NCBI RefSeq assembly: GCF_947507565.1
Contig: NC_089194.1
Coordinates: forward strand, 868,001 to 932,000
Length of the DNA stretch: 64,000 nucleotides
From: Oscarella lobularis
Taxonomy: Eukaryota > Porifera > Homoscleromorpha > Homosclerophorida > Oscarellidae
Direction: 5' to 3'
Shown: positions 35,107 through 45,587 of the stretch, one piece after another
How the letters are laid out: every line of letters starts with the position of its first letter
Numbering within the stretch: the first letter of the stretch is position 1
Program-made: the position numbers and the translations under genes
The notes under the pieces: generated by a model
Told to the model about the DNA's origin: nothing
Seen by the model: the letters and a program-made list of their open reading frames with translations, nothing else
Databases searched by the model: none

Positions 35107-36572
35107 CTAGCTAAACAGCCCGTGCTTCGCACGGGCAGTGGGGTATCACGTGTTTGTTTAGGGTTGTGTGCGATCGAAGTTGCGTAGGGTGGCCGCGTCG
35201 TGCAGTAGGTGTGATTAATTGGGAGGCTTACTGTCGTAGTTTGTCGTCCAGTTGTAGGCGTCCGGTGTAGCTTTGACGGCTGCTTAGTCAATGAAATTTC
35301 ATGAGCCATTTTTAAGCTTTCGACGTAAGAATTATGAGAGTGGAGCATTTGTTGCAAATATGCAACAGTTCCTGGTGTCAGCCCCGGCAAAAGGAGATTG
35401 ACGCAATGAGATTTCTTCTTCTTCATTTCCCACAAAATATATTTGTGCGAATTTAGCTTTTCGTTATTCTCCTGACAAAGATGGCCAAAACGGTGGTAAA
35501 TTTGTCCTTGGATTTTGTAGCACGAATTGCAATGACGAAGAAAGAGAATTTTGTCGCATCCCATTGACGTCATTTGGAAAGCCGAATTGCAGCTTCTTAT
35601 TTTTGAAAGAAATTCGAGATTCTCTGTTTCACCTAGTAAAAGGGAATCCAACGGCGGGGGCGGCTTGGGAAGCACTGATATACTGACTTTCCATTATCAC
35701 AGCAGAAAGCAGGCGTTTTACCCGACCATATGAGAGCTTTGCAGTAGGGGCATTGGATTTCCAATTTGCCAATGTGGTTAGGCTGTGGAGGGCAGTCGTT
35801 GTACAGTACTCGTAGGCTGCTGACCTCCTATCTCGTTTGCCTTTGTCTGCGACTGCCTCTTCTCGTTGCAGTTGGTCTGAAGAAACATTACAGTTTCGAA
35901 AAATTACGCGGAGTCCATGTCTGCACGTGTCAGGCCTGGGTTGGGGGCCGCCTGATGTAGCTCTCGCTTGCGACGTCGTGAGCATTGTCCTCTGATGTTG
36001 TGGCGTCTGCGACGGTGGCTGCGGCGGTGGCTGCGGCGGCGCTGTCAGGGAAGGGGAGGTTCTGAAGAAGATATAAGCATGTTACAAATAGAAGAGTGTT
36101 TTTGTTGTCTTTCGCGTAGCGTTCAAGATCAGTGGCGTACATGTTTGTTAGAGCTACAACGTTACCATATAGTAGCAGAAATTTCCATTCAGGTTATAAC
36201 AGGTGAATAACTTATTTTTCATTTATACTTTGAAAAATTTTTGGGTGGGCCTATTCTACCCGGGCCCACCTACTGGCTACGCCACTGTGAATCAAGAGAG
36301 AGCGTTTTCTGTGAGCCATCAAAATCGAATGTAGGCGGAAAAGTACCCGGAAGTCGAGCAAGAAACCCGGACAACGATGACACTCGAAAAGGGGTCCGCT
36401 TGCGTAAAAATGGCGTACTTAGGGAGCGAAATGCCCGGAAAGGGCGATGGCGTCTTCGAGAAAGCGAGAAAAAGGAGGATTTCGTCGCATACCAGCTTCA
36501 ACACGTCGCTCGGAAGGCGTGGCCGCGAAAGCCAAGATGGCGCTTACCGGATTATAGGGATAGATTTATTGA
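35107..36572 (-). mobile_element. Non-autonomous Helitron (minus strand)
   Basis: On the minus strand it starts with TC (TCAATAAATCTATCCC, at 36572) and ends in CTAG at 35107 preceded by a GCCCGTGCGAAGCACGGGC hairpin (35118-35136). It is flanked by A (5') and T (3'), the classic Helitron ends. Inside, about 35750-35300, the minus strand encodes a fragment of the Helitron-like N domain with its preceding zinc motif: CPYCKALIWSGKTPA, CNSCYKIQGQIYHRFGHL and LQQMLHSHNSYVESLKMAHE. Rep and helicase are absent and the frame is disrupted, so it depends on other copies for movement. The uninterrupted paralogue at 38490-38880 acts as a near empty site. Confidence 0.85.
35300..35750 (-). pseudogene. Helitron-like N-domain fragment
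   Basis: Partial, frame-disrupted piece of the Rep/helicase polyprotein N-terminus inside the Helitron. See the motifs in the element entry. The downstream Rep HUH nuclease and SF1 helicase are missing. Confidence 0.7.
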
Positions 36573-36886
36573 TAACGCGCTTTTCGCAGTTATCCGGGCT
36601 CTGTAGACTTATATGCTTTCGACGCGTACACAAGCGAAAGAGTTCTTCTAGCAGCTACTCGCTGTGATCGGTCCCTCAAATGAGACGCGCAGTTAGCTTG
36701 GATACCAGCAAGTTTGAGGTGAGGCCTCTGAAGCCTTCGTCGTCCTTGGCCAACCCAGAAGACGATTTTCTGTTTCACGAAGCCGAAGCTCAGGTCTAGC
36801 AAAAGCCCGATTATCCGCAACTGAATACGTTGAACTCTCAGTTTTATCCTTAGTTTCTGAGAATGGCATTTTTGCTGCTCTATACA

Positions 36887-37020
36887 CTAGTTTAGCAACC
36901 TGTGGTTCGGCACTCCTGGTTACGCGCCTGCTCGCCCACCACTGAAACTAGTTTAGCAACCTGTGGTTCGGCACACCTGGTTATATATTACGTGCCATGC
37001 TCGCCCAGACGCCCACTACT
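36887..37020 (+). repeat. Short tandem duplication (about 62-bp unit)
   Basis: ACTAGTTTAGCAACCTGTGG at 36887 recurs at about 36949 with the following GGTTCGGCAC and CTGGTTA text. It lies just upstream of the GPCR. Confidence 0.7.
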
Positions 37021-37112
37021 GCACCTGGTTACCGATTGTGACGTAGTCACGCCTTTATAAGCTGGTCGAAGGGGTCGAAGGTCCTCAGAACACTTGTAAC
37101 CTCACAAGTAAC

Positions 37113-38129
37113 ATGAGTGGGTCGGGCGAAAATATTTCATATCTCAATCAATCCAACGCAACGGATGGTCTGAAGAATCTAATTCTCGGCAAGCTTTACA
37201 TTCAGTTGACCTACTTCATTCCAGCTTGCATTCAACTTCCTCTGTGCATAATTGCTCTCGCAGCTATCGCTCGCGTGCGCCTTCTTCGCGTGGGCCAAAA
37301 CATCTACATTATCAATGTCATCTTTTCTGACGTCCTTAGCGCCATCGTCGGATTGTGGGTATTTATCGTTACAAGGTACGACTACAACTATGGCGAGCAA
37401 GGAATGATACCCGCTTGCAAAGCCGTTCTCTTCTTATGGCACTGGCAATTCTGCTGGTCACTGTGGGGAACCGTTCTCATCTCGCGAAGTCGCTACCTAA
37501 CTATCAGCAATCCTCTTGCACCCAGCGTGACGACTCGAAAGGCTGCCATCACAAGTGCCATCACGTGTCTAATTGGATTCTTCATTGCCGCGCTTCCTCT
37601 CTTCACCTGGGCAAAGTACGTCTTTATATACAAAATACTTGGAAGCGGCTATTTTACAACGTTTTGCATGCACGATCGTTCGAATTTCACCGACTATCTA
37701 TCGTTATTGCTTGTCTACTTTGGCATATCCTATTGGCTGCCTTTGGCAATTGTCATATTTTACCTGGTCAAAACTCTGAGATTAGTCATTCAAGCAGTCG
37801 CTGAACGACGACGACTAACTGGCATGGCGTCCAATGACACAGGGAAATCCCCCGCGACTCCTATTTACAAATCCAAAGCCCTCTGGTTCGTCATCGCTAT
37901 CATTTCCTCGAACGCAATTCTTCCTGCTGCATACGTCATTGTACTTTTTACCCGTGCCTTTCGACAAGTAGGTTCGGAGGCCTTCCTCACTTCGTATGTG
38001 ATGCTGACGCTGAATTTTCTCGTCAATTCGGTGCTCTACTGTTTCTGGGTGAGAACGCTTACGAGTTCGATTCGGGACGTAATGTGCTGCCGAAAGCTGC
38101 AGCACAATGTATCAGTGAGAAAGTCGTGA
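37113..38129 (+). CDS. Class-A-like seven-transmembrane GPCR, intronless
   Basis: 338 residues in a single exon from ATG 37113. The N-terminus has three N-glycosylation sequons (NIS, NQS, NAT). Seven hydrophobic segments follow: about residues 30-55, 65-88, 103-126, 146-168, 193-218, 255-280 and 292-312. A Cys before TM3 (PACKAV) and one in the second extracellular loop (FCMHD) can form the conserved disulfide. The DRY position reads SRY (SRSRYLTI), and TM7 has NSVLY where NPxxY is usual, so activation micro-switches are divergent. A basic C-tail follows a double Cys (MCCRK), a possible palmitoylation site. Ligand unknown. Likely one of the lineage-specific rhodopsin-family receptors common in sponges and cnidarians. 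Confidence 0.85.
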   Translation: MSGSGENISYLNQSNATDGLKNLILGKLYIQLTYFIPACIQLPLCIIALAAIARVRLLRVGQNIYIINVIFSDVLSAIVGLWVFIVTRYDYNYGEQGMIPACKAVLFLWHWQFCWSLWGTVLISRSRYLTISNPLAPSVTTRKAAITSAITCLIGFFIAALPLFTWAKYVFIYKILGSGYFTTFCMHDRSNFTDYLSLLLVYFGISYWLPLAIVIFYLVKTLRLVIQAVAERRRLTGMASNDTGKSPATPIYKSKALWFVIAIISSNAILPAAYVIVLFTRAFRQVGSEAFLTSYVMLTLNFLVNSVLYCFWVRTLTSSIRDVMCCRKLQHNVSVRKS

Positions 38130-38489
38130 AGGCATAGACTATCATGCAGTGAAGAGACACTTCAGCGTCTGCATGAACGGGTGTCTTTGTCTGCATGATG
38201 TCCTGTATGTTCCGACTATTTAAATGTGTGCGTGTGCATGAGAGTATTATTACAATATGAATATTTCCGTGTAAAGATGGCGCGAGGCAGGAGCGCTCGT
38301 ACGTGCCGAACGCCGAAATTCCTGAGGAGAGGCCCCCACTTTGCAAATGGTTGCAACTCACCGTCGGTGCCAAGTGAAATATACTAGGATAGTACCTATA
38401 GTAGAACAACGCGTTTGTGGACCCGTTGTTTATTTAGGTAGCCTGCGAAGTTTTGAAAGGATTTATATTGTTGAATATTAATTAACAAC

Positions 38490-38880
38490 AGTTCTTATGT
38501 TCTTCGCACCAAAATTTATACATTTGCCTAAATTTGCACAATATTTATATCGCTGAGCAACCATTACTCCGGCTACGTTTACTTGCTAAGCAGGTACAGT
38601 GTAATCTAATCTGAAGCCTTCGTATAAGATGCTTTTCGCAGTTATCCGGGGCTCTGTATACGCCACGTGCCATACCTCGTGCCATATTTCTTTCGACCGA
38701 CCTCGAGCGAAAGGAGTTCTTCTAGCAGCTTTTTGCTATGATCGCTTTCACAAACGAGACGCGCAGTTAGCTTTGATACCAGCAAGTTTGAGGTGAGGCC
38801 TCTGAATCCTTCGTCGTCCTTGGCCAAGCCAGAAGACGATTTTCTGTTTCACCAAGCCGAGTCTATGGTCGAAAAGGGCA
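38490..38880. repeat. Low-copy repeat (second copy, uninterrupted)
   Basis: Matches the halves at 34955-35106 and 36573-36820. Together the two copies flank the GPCR. Confidence 0.75.
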
Positions 38881-40065
38881 TTTTTGCTGCTAGATCTATC
38901 AGTCTTACGTTACTTCAAGCAAAAGGTCGAAGTTTTACTAGTTGAACTGATCAATAAATAACGGACTACTAAATAAACGTTACGAAGACAAAAAGGCGCA
39001 ATTTACCTATTGGGACGTGAGAGAAGAATTCGTTTTTCACAGTACAACAATACGAAGGCATATATACAGAAGTTGTTTCTTATTTATTTAGGGTAATTTG
39101 CAACATCTTAGACAAGGCTATCGAAAAAATTTCCGAAGACGACTTCAAAAAAGGGAGCAGCTTTAAACGATACTAGCCTCGATGATTATCAGTACTGGAT
39201 GGAGTAAGTGTCATACCTCTTTATTTCCTAAAGGTGTCTAGTCCGGGCTGAATTTAATTAATTGAATTAAAATCTATTAGAGATATTCTGTTGCAACCGT
39301 TTGAAAGTAGAAAGCGCGTATATGGAGACAGATGATATAGACCTCTACGCTAAAAGATGATGTCATCTTTGGTTGTGTCTCATACAGTACATGGCGGCTT
39401 TGATGAATTGTATCAAAATGCACACACTTTGTCTGGTCGTTGATGAGACATTGCTTTTCCTGTAGGAACAGACGCTGCTAAGATTGCACAACCTTCAAAC
39501 CAGAAGTTAATAAGTCTCTCATCCGCTGAAACTGTAGTGGGACAGGTATAATAATTAATAATAATAATAATGAAAAAAGATGCTTCTATACTGTAATGCA
39601 TTTGATGCTTTCATCATTTTTCTATCTAGAGTTAGATGGTCAGGTCACGGGTTTTCCCCAACCAATGTTTAAGGCAAGAATTTTTTACTTCATATATAAG
39701 GTTTCTTAGTCTTCCATTTCAGGAGAATGAAATCCGACTCTGTCTGGTGGAAGATTGACGTACACGTACAATATCAATGTCTTGGCTGCCAGGCGGCTCG
39801 TCCGCACCTTGTTCAATCTAACTTTGAAAGAAAATCTAGGACTTGTGACCCGTTGCGCGGAACGTAGACTACAAAGAGCCGGCCGGTCTCAGTCGGTGTG
39901 ACAATTCGAATCAAAAGGTACGCTCACTGCAATTCATAGTGTTACATCCCCGCAATTTTTTTCTGTAGCTTTTACTGAATTTGGCAGAAGAAGAGAAAGC
40001 GGAAGAATGGACTTCGTTTTGTACATTAATTCCGTCTTTTCTATTGCACGATATCGGATTTTTGT
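38881..40065. other. Intergenic stretch with relics
   Basis: No gene recognised. 39640-39790 resembles 34560-34720 (shared GGCAAGAA, GGAGAATGAAATCC and GGAAGATTGACGTACACGTA). In one frame both read NPTL, Ser or Thr, GGRLTYTYN, so this may be a relic exon of the same vanished gene. AT-rich stretch near 39550-39575. Confidence 0.4.
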
Positions 40066-40071
40066 AGCATG

Positions 40072-40450
40072 GGGTCCTGAGCACGACCTCGCCTAAGACA
40101 ACTGCTCATTGGGTCCTGAGCATGACCCACATCAAAACCTGCTCCGGTCCTGAGCATGACCTAAAAACTGCTCGCATACGGGTCCTGAGCAAGACCCAAC
40201 AAAAATCTGCTCAAAAAACGCGGAGAGAGGCTGTTGTATTTCAATAAAGAAAAAAATGCAAAATTCTGTCCTCTTCTGTTCTAGGGCAGTTTCAACGGGG
40301 TCATGCCCAGGACCCCACATGGAGCAGTTTTATTTTTTCACGGGGTCATGCTCAGGACCCCATTGGAGCAGTTTTATTTTTTCACGGGGTCATGCTCAGG
40401 ACCCCATTGGAGCAGTTTTATTTTTTCACAGGGTCGTGCTCAGGACCCAC
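40072..40450. repeat. Dyad array A: GGTCCTGAGCATGACC repeats in head-to-head arms
   Basis: Four quasi-palindromic GGTCCTGAGCATGACC units in the left half (about 40075, 40110, 40145, 40182) and four in reverse orientation in the right half (about 40299, 40342, 40386, 40431). The right-half period is 42-44 bp, with spacers containing GAGCAGTTTTATTTTTT. The halves flank a stretch with AATAAAG. Each unit is itself GGTC..GACC, so the whole is an inverted repeat of dyads. It could form hairpins or be bound by a dimeric factor. Confidence 0.8.
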
Positions 40451-41031
40451 CCTGCCCCTAAAACGAGAGCGTCTGCGCACATGGAGACAAGAGAACACAA
40501 ATACTAATAATTACCTGTAGGCTCGTCGTACAGGAAACGAGTTCTTCCGCCTTTTCCAAATTCTCGAGACAAGAAAAAACGAGAGCCACTGCTAGATCCG
40601 CGCACTTGGAAGTTTCTCTAAATAATCGCAGTCTCGGAAACGTTTTTAATTAAAAAGAAATTGAGTGATTTGCTTACGATGGAGCAACTGCATATGAGGC
40701 TATCTTCATAGATCCTTAGCATATCTGTTGGTGATCACGTGGCGGATATGGCTGAAAATTCACGAACGCGAACTTGCTTTGCCTTCCGATGTCTCTCGGA
40801 CTCTAGAAAAAGGAGAAGGAAAGAGAATTCCACTAGAAGCGAATCCATGCGAAGCACGATTGCTTGGCGGCGAGTGGATGCAGACTCGCTGTGATCGACT
40901 CGAAAAAGATACCGGCGAAAAATCGTCGTTAGACAAACGCTAAGAGCACGAAGACCTTCAGGCTGTACAACGTAGCGATGCAATCGCTCGATGCTAGCTA
41001 CACGGTTCGGACGTCCACACGAAAAGAATGC
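40451..41031. other. Spacer after dyad array A
   Basis: No gene recognised. It is duplicated at about 46000-46586 with many differences. The basic open frames here differ between the two copies, which argues against coding. Confidence 0.5.
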
Positions 41032-42372
41032 TCACGCCTCGTCGACGCAGACAAAATTGACGGAGTTTCGAAGCTCGTGGTCTGGTTTCGGCCCGTTCAA
41101 TGCCTTGTAGAACCGTAGAACAGCTCCTTTCTCTTGTCTCGGCTACGTGAAGAATTTTACGAGCACGCGGACTGCCCGGATAACATCTGCACGTGCAATA
41201 CAAAATTAGTGAGCCACTCTAGTCTACAGCTCAATAGTCAAGATAACGCAATGCAACGCAACGTACATCTCTTCTAATAAAGACTCATAACGCGTTGTCT
41301 CACTTGAACATTTTTCAAGTCGTCGACTCGATAAGGCGCCCCTTCGCTTCTCCACGTATCAAAGTCCTCGGCAGGAACGACGATATAGACGTAAAACGGG
41401 CCGGAATAGTCGAACGTTTCCATCAAGACTTCCAATATGGCCAAGAAAAGCTGACGCTCGTCCCTGAAGCGACGAGTCGTGATTTGGAGCACGCAGTTCG
41501 GCGTTATGACAACAGGGAAAGTTTCCGACGTCGACATGAAACAGACGTCTTCCCTCTTCGGATGACTCTTCTCCAACTGCCTTTTCAAATCTGCCGGCTC
41601 GTTTCCTTCGAACGTCACTATACGTTCGATGGTCAAATTCACGGGGACAATATCGCCGCTCATATCGACGCACGTTGGCTTCAACTTCGACTCTGCAAAT
41701 TAAAGCGAATCACGACGGAAAATTATTCGTGGGGTGCATATCTCTAGGAACCGTCTTTATCGGCTTCTTGTTCTAGAAGGTAACAAATGTATTTTCTGTG
41801 AAGAAATTCAGATAGATGAGTGTCGTCGTACTAAAAGCGACAGTCGCTCGCCGGGGAGGACAATCAAAAAATGAATTCTTACACACTTCATCGTGATAGT
41901 CCGGTACTTCTGTCACTTTTTGCTTTTTCAGTTGTGTAAAGATTTCATTTCGAATGCCTCTCGACCCGAAGATGTACTTGTAATCCGCATGATTTAAGCC
42001 GGAATTGTCAGGCAGTCGTGGACACGTGAGATGGAGCAGGGTGTGCGGCACGATTTCCATGTTGGGACGAAAAGGATTGACGATTAATTCCCTCTGCAAA
42101 TGGCTATTCCTTGGAAAAGCTGCGGCTTCTCGTTTTATATCGAGCCAGTGCCGATTCGTTTCGAGATCCTCTAGATGCTGCACTCTTCGCATTGCCGTCT
42201 CCACGTCTATCTTGGGGAAAAGAGCCTCGCTCAATGCAACGAGCGAGGCCACGAGAGAAAAGACGTTAGTCTAGGGGACGCCAGGGGGGACCCCTCTCCC
42301 TCCCTCGCGAGCTGACGACCGAAGTCGACTTTCTATGGCTCCCCTCGATTGTTCTGTACCTTCATCGCTCAT
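41032..42372 (-). CDS. Unrecognised multi-exon protein, duplication unit A
   Basis: Likely start ATG 42370-42372 (MSDEGTEQSRGAIESRL). Main exons are about 42270-41887 (VQHLEDLETNRHWLDIKRE, HADYKYIFGSRGIRNEIF, ending YHDE at donor gtgtgtaag) and 41692-41304 (KPTCVDMSGDIVPVNLTIER, MSTSETFPVVITPNCVLQI, FDYSGPFYVYIVVPAEDFDT, ending DLKNVQ at donor gtgaga). The last exon ends FVCVDEA-stop at 41032. No signal peptide or transmembrane segment. I do not recognise a domain. The coding nature is supported by the paralogue at 46587-47885, where the same frames stay open. The first-exon donor in this copy is not clear. Confidence 0.6.
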
Positions 42373-42640
42373 CGAGCGATCGATGAAACACGTTCGTTCT
42401 CCCATGAGGGCTCAGCTCGAAAAAAATGCACACGCACTTGCGCACATTGTTGATGATGACGTCAAGGAGTCATTTTTCGCTGCTTTCAGACACTCAACTA
42501 ACTAACGGCAAAACAACACAACTACACAATATCAAAAATGTCAAGTTCTATATTGTAGTACATAAATAAATCCTGCGAATTGAGAGGACGATGCGCCGAT
42601 GCCCAGCAAATATCCAATGAACGAATAATTGAGATTGTTA

Positions 42641-44938
42641 TTACTTGAAAGCAAACTCGGCTGAGCCGGCTGCGCCTGTGACTCTCAGTGATACAGCTCC
42701 TCTAAGTTCGTCGGGAATAACTCGAGAGGCAAACTCAGATTTCGTCATCATTTCAGAGGGCCAATCAGCGTAGTCGCACAGCGCCAGCAGAATACCGGCG
42801 GAAGGAAAGAACAGAAACTTTTTGAAAAAATCGTCGGAATCCGCGCTCAAAAAGAATTCCAATAGATGAGTCGAAACGAGCTGACTTCGACTTCTCTTCC
42901 TCAGGAGAAGTGGAGGAAGCAATTGAAGCAACGCTTCTTCCCAATAGACGGCCGGATACAGATGAGAGAAACGGCGCAAGACTAAGACGAGTTGATGCAC
43001 GATAAGCGAAGAGCCGACAAACTTGGCAACATCTTCGTACGCGGCGTCGTTCGCGCGCACAGCCTTGCCGTCGCAGTCCAACAGGCGAGCGAAGACGCGA
43101 AAGAGAAACGACGTTTCAGCGCAAAGGTACGACGAAACGGCGACGATGCGCGAACGCGAGAAATTTCGACGAGCTTGCACGGCGGGCGATTGCATTCCGA
43201 CGACGTGGGGAATGGCTTCGAACGGCGAATACCAGTCGACGAGACGCCAAATCCAACGATCGCCAAAACGACGAAGTTCGTCGACGTCGCTTTCGAAATT
43301 GTCGAAAAATCGACGCGTCGTCGAAACGACTTCGTCGCTTCCGGGAGGAAAGAGAGAATAAAAGGGCAACAGATTGTTCTGCACGCCGAACTCTCGCTTT
43401 GTGAGAAGACTTAGAAAGAAATCGACGGCGGCGTGCAATAGGAGCGGGCGAGACTGGACGAGAGACGACGCCGCGCGCAGAGCGTCGCACAACGTGTAGG
43501 CGAATTTCGGCTCGCGTCCGCACGCGGGATCGCGAGCGAATGCACGCAACCCGTTCTCCAACAACCGATACCACAGCTCTCGAAGACGAACGTCGTCGAC
43601 GTCGATGCGAATGCAAGAATCTCGATGATATATAACATAATGCCAATTGCGAGTGCCACCGCGGAGAGAGAGCAATCGGGCGAGAAACTCCAGTCCAACT
43701 TCGTAATGTTCGCTCGACGTGATGACGACGGCAGCTGATAACGCCTTTGGTAGATGAGAGTGGAGATCCTCCTCCGTTAGCTTCTCGACGTATAGAGATG
43801 CGAGTCGAGCGTGAAGACTTCCCGAGCGAATGAACTCGTTGCTCAGCAGTCTCTCCGGACAAACGTTGATGCAGCTCGGTCTTTCTCCGTCAAAAAGCAC
43901 GGCGAGATTTTCATTCGACGACGTCAAAGCCGACGGAATCGCTTCGTCGTTTCGTTTGCAAATCAAGACGTCGAGTTGGCGGAGGCGATTGTGCTCGATC
44001 AATTGCTGGGTCAAGACGGCGAGTGACGAGTCGCCGGTGCAATACGTGTTGAGGTGAGTCAGCGATGCGGCATGCTGCAGTGTTGCTCGATGACACGCCG
44101 CAAAGTAGTCTGCCATCTCCCGCTTGACATTCTTCACGGACGAAATGTCGAGACTCGACAAATGTGTGACACTGGCGAAAAAGTCAATGACCCACTGAGT
44201 GCTCTTGAGAGCCGAATATTCTTCGGCGGATAGAAACACCAACTCGCGCATTCCGAGATGCGTCAAGTTGACAAGACTCGTCGCAGAACGGAAGACCTGA
44301 TACCAACTCGCCTCAGTGTGAGAGACGTCGAGACGAGTGAGATGATTCAGACTCGCGCAAATATTTGCAATTTCGCCGCCCGACGCCGACGTGTAATCGA
44401 CGTCGAGTCGCTCGAGCGAGGAAAACGTCGTCAGCGCGGAAACGTTCAGTTTCGTCACGTGACTAACCGACAGAGAGACCAACGTGCTTTTGCACGTGTC
44501 GTGGAGAGCGACGGGTAGATTCGGCTGGAAGAGGTCGCCGACGCCGAACGACGCATCGATTCGAGTCAAGTGCTTCTGTTCGCGCAGTAGTGAGCGAAAT
44601 TTCGACTTGTCGTTGATCGATGTCGACGGGAGACACAAGGACGTGAGGCGCGCTCGTCGATCGGGATTCATGAGAAGGAATAGCGCCTTTTCAGTCAGCT
44701 TGCCGGTCTGAGAGAGACCTTCCATAAGGGAATCGGCGAGAGGACCGGGTAACTTCAAATTGTCGTCGTGGACGAGAATCTCTTCGACGATCGACGGAAA
44801 GGGAAATGAGGGCGGTAATGCCCATGTTGGAGGAAGACTGCGCTTGTAGTCCGTCTGACAGAGACGTCGAGTGCACAAGTTGGACAAACTTATCGCAGAT
44901 GCCATGTTGTTTTTTGAGCATGAGCAGCTTACGATCAC
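42641..44938 (-). CDS. ZYG11/ZER1-like Cul2 substrate-receptor protein, unit A
   Basis: 765 residues in one exon. An alternative start is the Met of MASAISL at 44905. The N-terminus has a BC-box-like element, SLSNLCTRRLC, fitting (S/T/P)LxxxCxxxL, followed by LPPSFPFP, resembling a Cul2 box; together they form a VHL-box as in ZYG11 and ZER1 proteins. The middle (about residues 110-330) has leucine-rich repeats: LVSLSVSHVTKLNV, LERLDVDYTS, LTRLDVSHTE, LTHLGMREL, LSSLDISSV. The C-terminal half is helical and resembles the ARM region. ZYG11/ZER1 recruit Gly/N-degron substrates to CUL2-RING E3 ligase. The single exon in an intron-rich region may mean an ancient retrocopy. Adjacent to the unrecognised gene, same strand. 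Confidence 0.68.
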   Translation of the reverse strand: MIVSCSCSKNNMASAISLSNLCTRRLCQTDYKRSLPPTWALPPSFPFPSIVEEILVHDDNLKLPGPLADSLMEGLSQTGKLTEKALFLLMNPDRRARLTSLCLPSTSINDKSKFRSLLREQKHLTRIDASFGVGDLFQPNLPVALHDTCKSTLVSLSVSHVTKLNVSALTTFSSLERLDVDYTSASGGEIANICASLNHLTRLDVSHTEASWYQVFRSATSLVNLTHLGMRELVFLSAEEYSALKSTQWVIDFFASVTHLSSLDISSVKNVKREMADYFAACHRATLQHAASLTHLNTYCTGDSSLAVLTQQLIEHNRLRQLDVLICKRNDEAIPSALTSSNENLAVLFDGERPSCINVCPERLLSNEFIRSGSLHARLASLYVEKLTEEDLHSHLPKALSAAVVITSSEHYEVGLEFLARLLSLRGGTRNWHYVIYHRDSCIRIDVDDVRLRELWYRLLENGLRAFARDPACGREPKFAYTLCDALRAASSLVQSRPLLLHAAVDFFLSLLTKREFGVQNNLLPFYSLFPPGSDEVVSTTRRFFDNFESDVDELRRFGDRWIWRLVDWYSPFEAIPHVVGMQSPAVQARRNFSRSRIVAVSSYLCAETSFLFRVFARLLDCDGKAVRANDAAYEDVAKFVGSSLIVHQLVLVLRRFSHLYPAVYWEEALLQLLPPLLLRKRSRSQLVSTHLLEFFLSADSDDFFKKFLFFPSAGILLALCDYADWPSEMMTKSEFASRVIPDELRGAVSLRVTGAAGSAEFAFK

Positions 44939-45087
44939 GTGATTTTAACCAATAAAATGAGTTACAGTTACAAGTTACAGTACATACAATTTCCGTCTTA
45001 CACTTACTGTACGTATATTCTTATAGTGGTATTATACTAAGAATATACGTACAGTATAATTGTACAGCCGGCTTGACGTGAAACGCT

Positions 45088-45255
45088 GATTAACCATTTG
45101 TAGACGGTTCAACCTCATGCAGCTGTCGCAGTGGCTTCATAGTTGTAACATTTCTAATCCCTTTCCCTTGCCTAAAGATCTAGAGATTTGATTCTTTGAA
45201 CAGCTCCACCTCCATGCACAAAGACATCTCCCGCTTGTTCTAATTATCGGCGAAT
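45088..45255 (-). pseudogene. Relic of Gal3-O-sulfotransferase C-terminus
   Basis: The minus-strand text aligns with the last part of the sulfotransferase at 60310-60480: shared AAAATTCGC, GGGAAAGGG, CAGCTG and ACAAATGGTTAAT, with in-frame stops and indels. Missing from unit B, which has a deletion at the matching place near 50555. Confidence 0.65.
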
Positions 45256-45533
45256 TTTCTGCTATAACATCTCCAGCAAATGTTTCTAGCCGGTACATAT
45301 CAATACTAGGCTAACTAAACTCACCTCCTGTAACAAAGTGAACGCCTGCATTTCGCTTCTGGTTTACCTCATATTTTTTGTTGTTTTTTTTTCTAAAAAC
45401 GCTTTAGGCTTTCCCTAAGATGGTGAAAACGGCCGTTTCCTCGCCGTGAGAAAATTCAAACGTTACTTAATTAATACGGTACATTATTTGGGGAAATACG
45501 TGTGTGAATGCTGCGCACTGCTAGCGATGAACG

Positions 45534-45566
45534 TCACTTATCACCCTTTTGCTCTTTAGCAAAGTG
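45534..45566 (-). pseudogene. Copy of the ABCA last exon at the duplication junction
   Basis: The minus strand reads FAKEQKGDK-stop, matching the true ABCA C-terminus FAKEQKDDK-stop at 51561-51595. It has no neighbouring ABCA exons and abuts the start of unit B. Confidence 0.8.
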
Positions 45567-45587
45567 GTAGAAAAAAATTGCCTACCG

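Larger units (their letters stand above)
34955..36820. repeat. Low-copy repeat (first copy) interrupted by a Helitron
   Basis: 34955-35106 plus 36573-36820 together match 38490-38880 in the same order (GCCTAAATTTG, TCTGAAGCC, CTTTTCGCAGTTATCCGGG, GTTTGAGGTGAGGCCTCTG, AGACGATTTTCTGTTTCAC). The interval 35107-36572 is absent from the second copy. Confidence 0.75.
44940..45587. other. Spacer between duplication units, with two gene relics
   Basis: Contains a sulfotransferase relic (45088-45255) and an ABCA last-exon copy (45534-45566). Also a short inverted repeat near 45008-45057 (TACGTATATTCTTATA / AAGAATATACGTACAGTA). Confidence 0.6.

Noticed and set aside
40256-40507. Frame with repeated GPHWSS-type text
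   Set aside because: Translation of the dyad repeat array. The repeat explains it, and the unit B equivalent frame differs.
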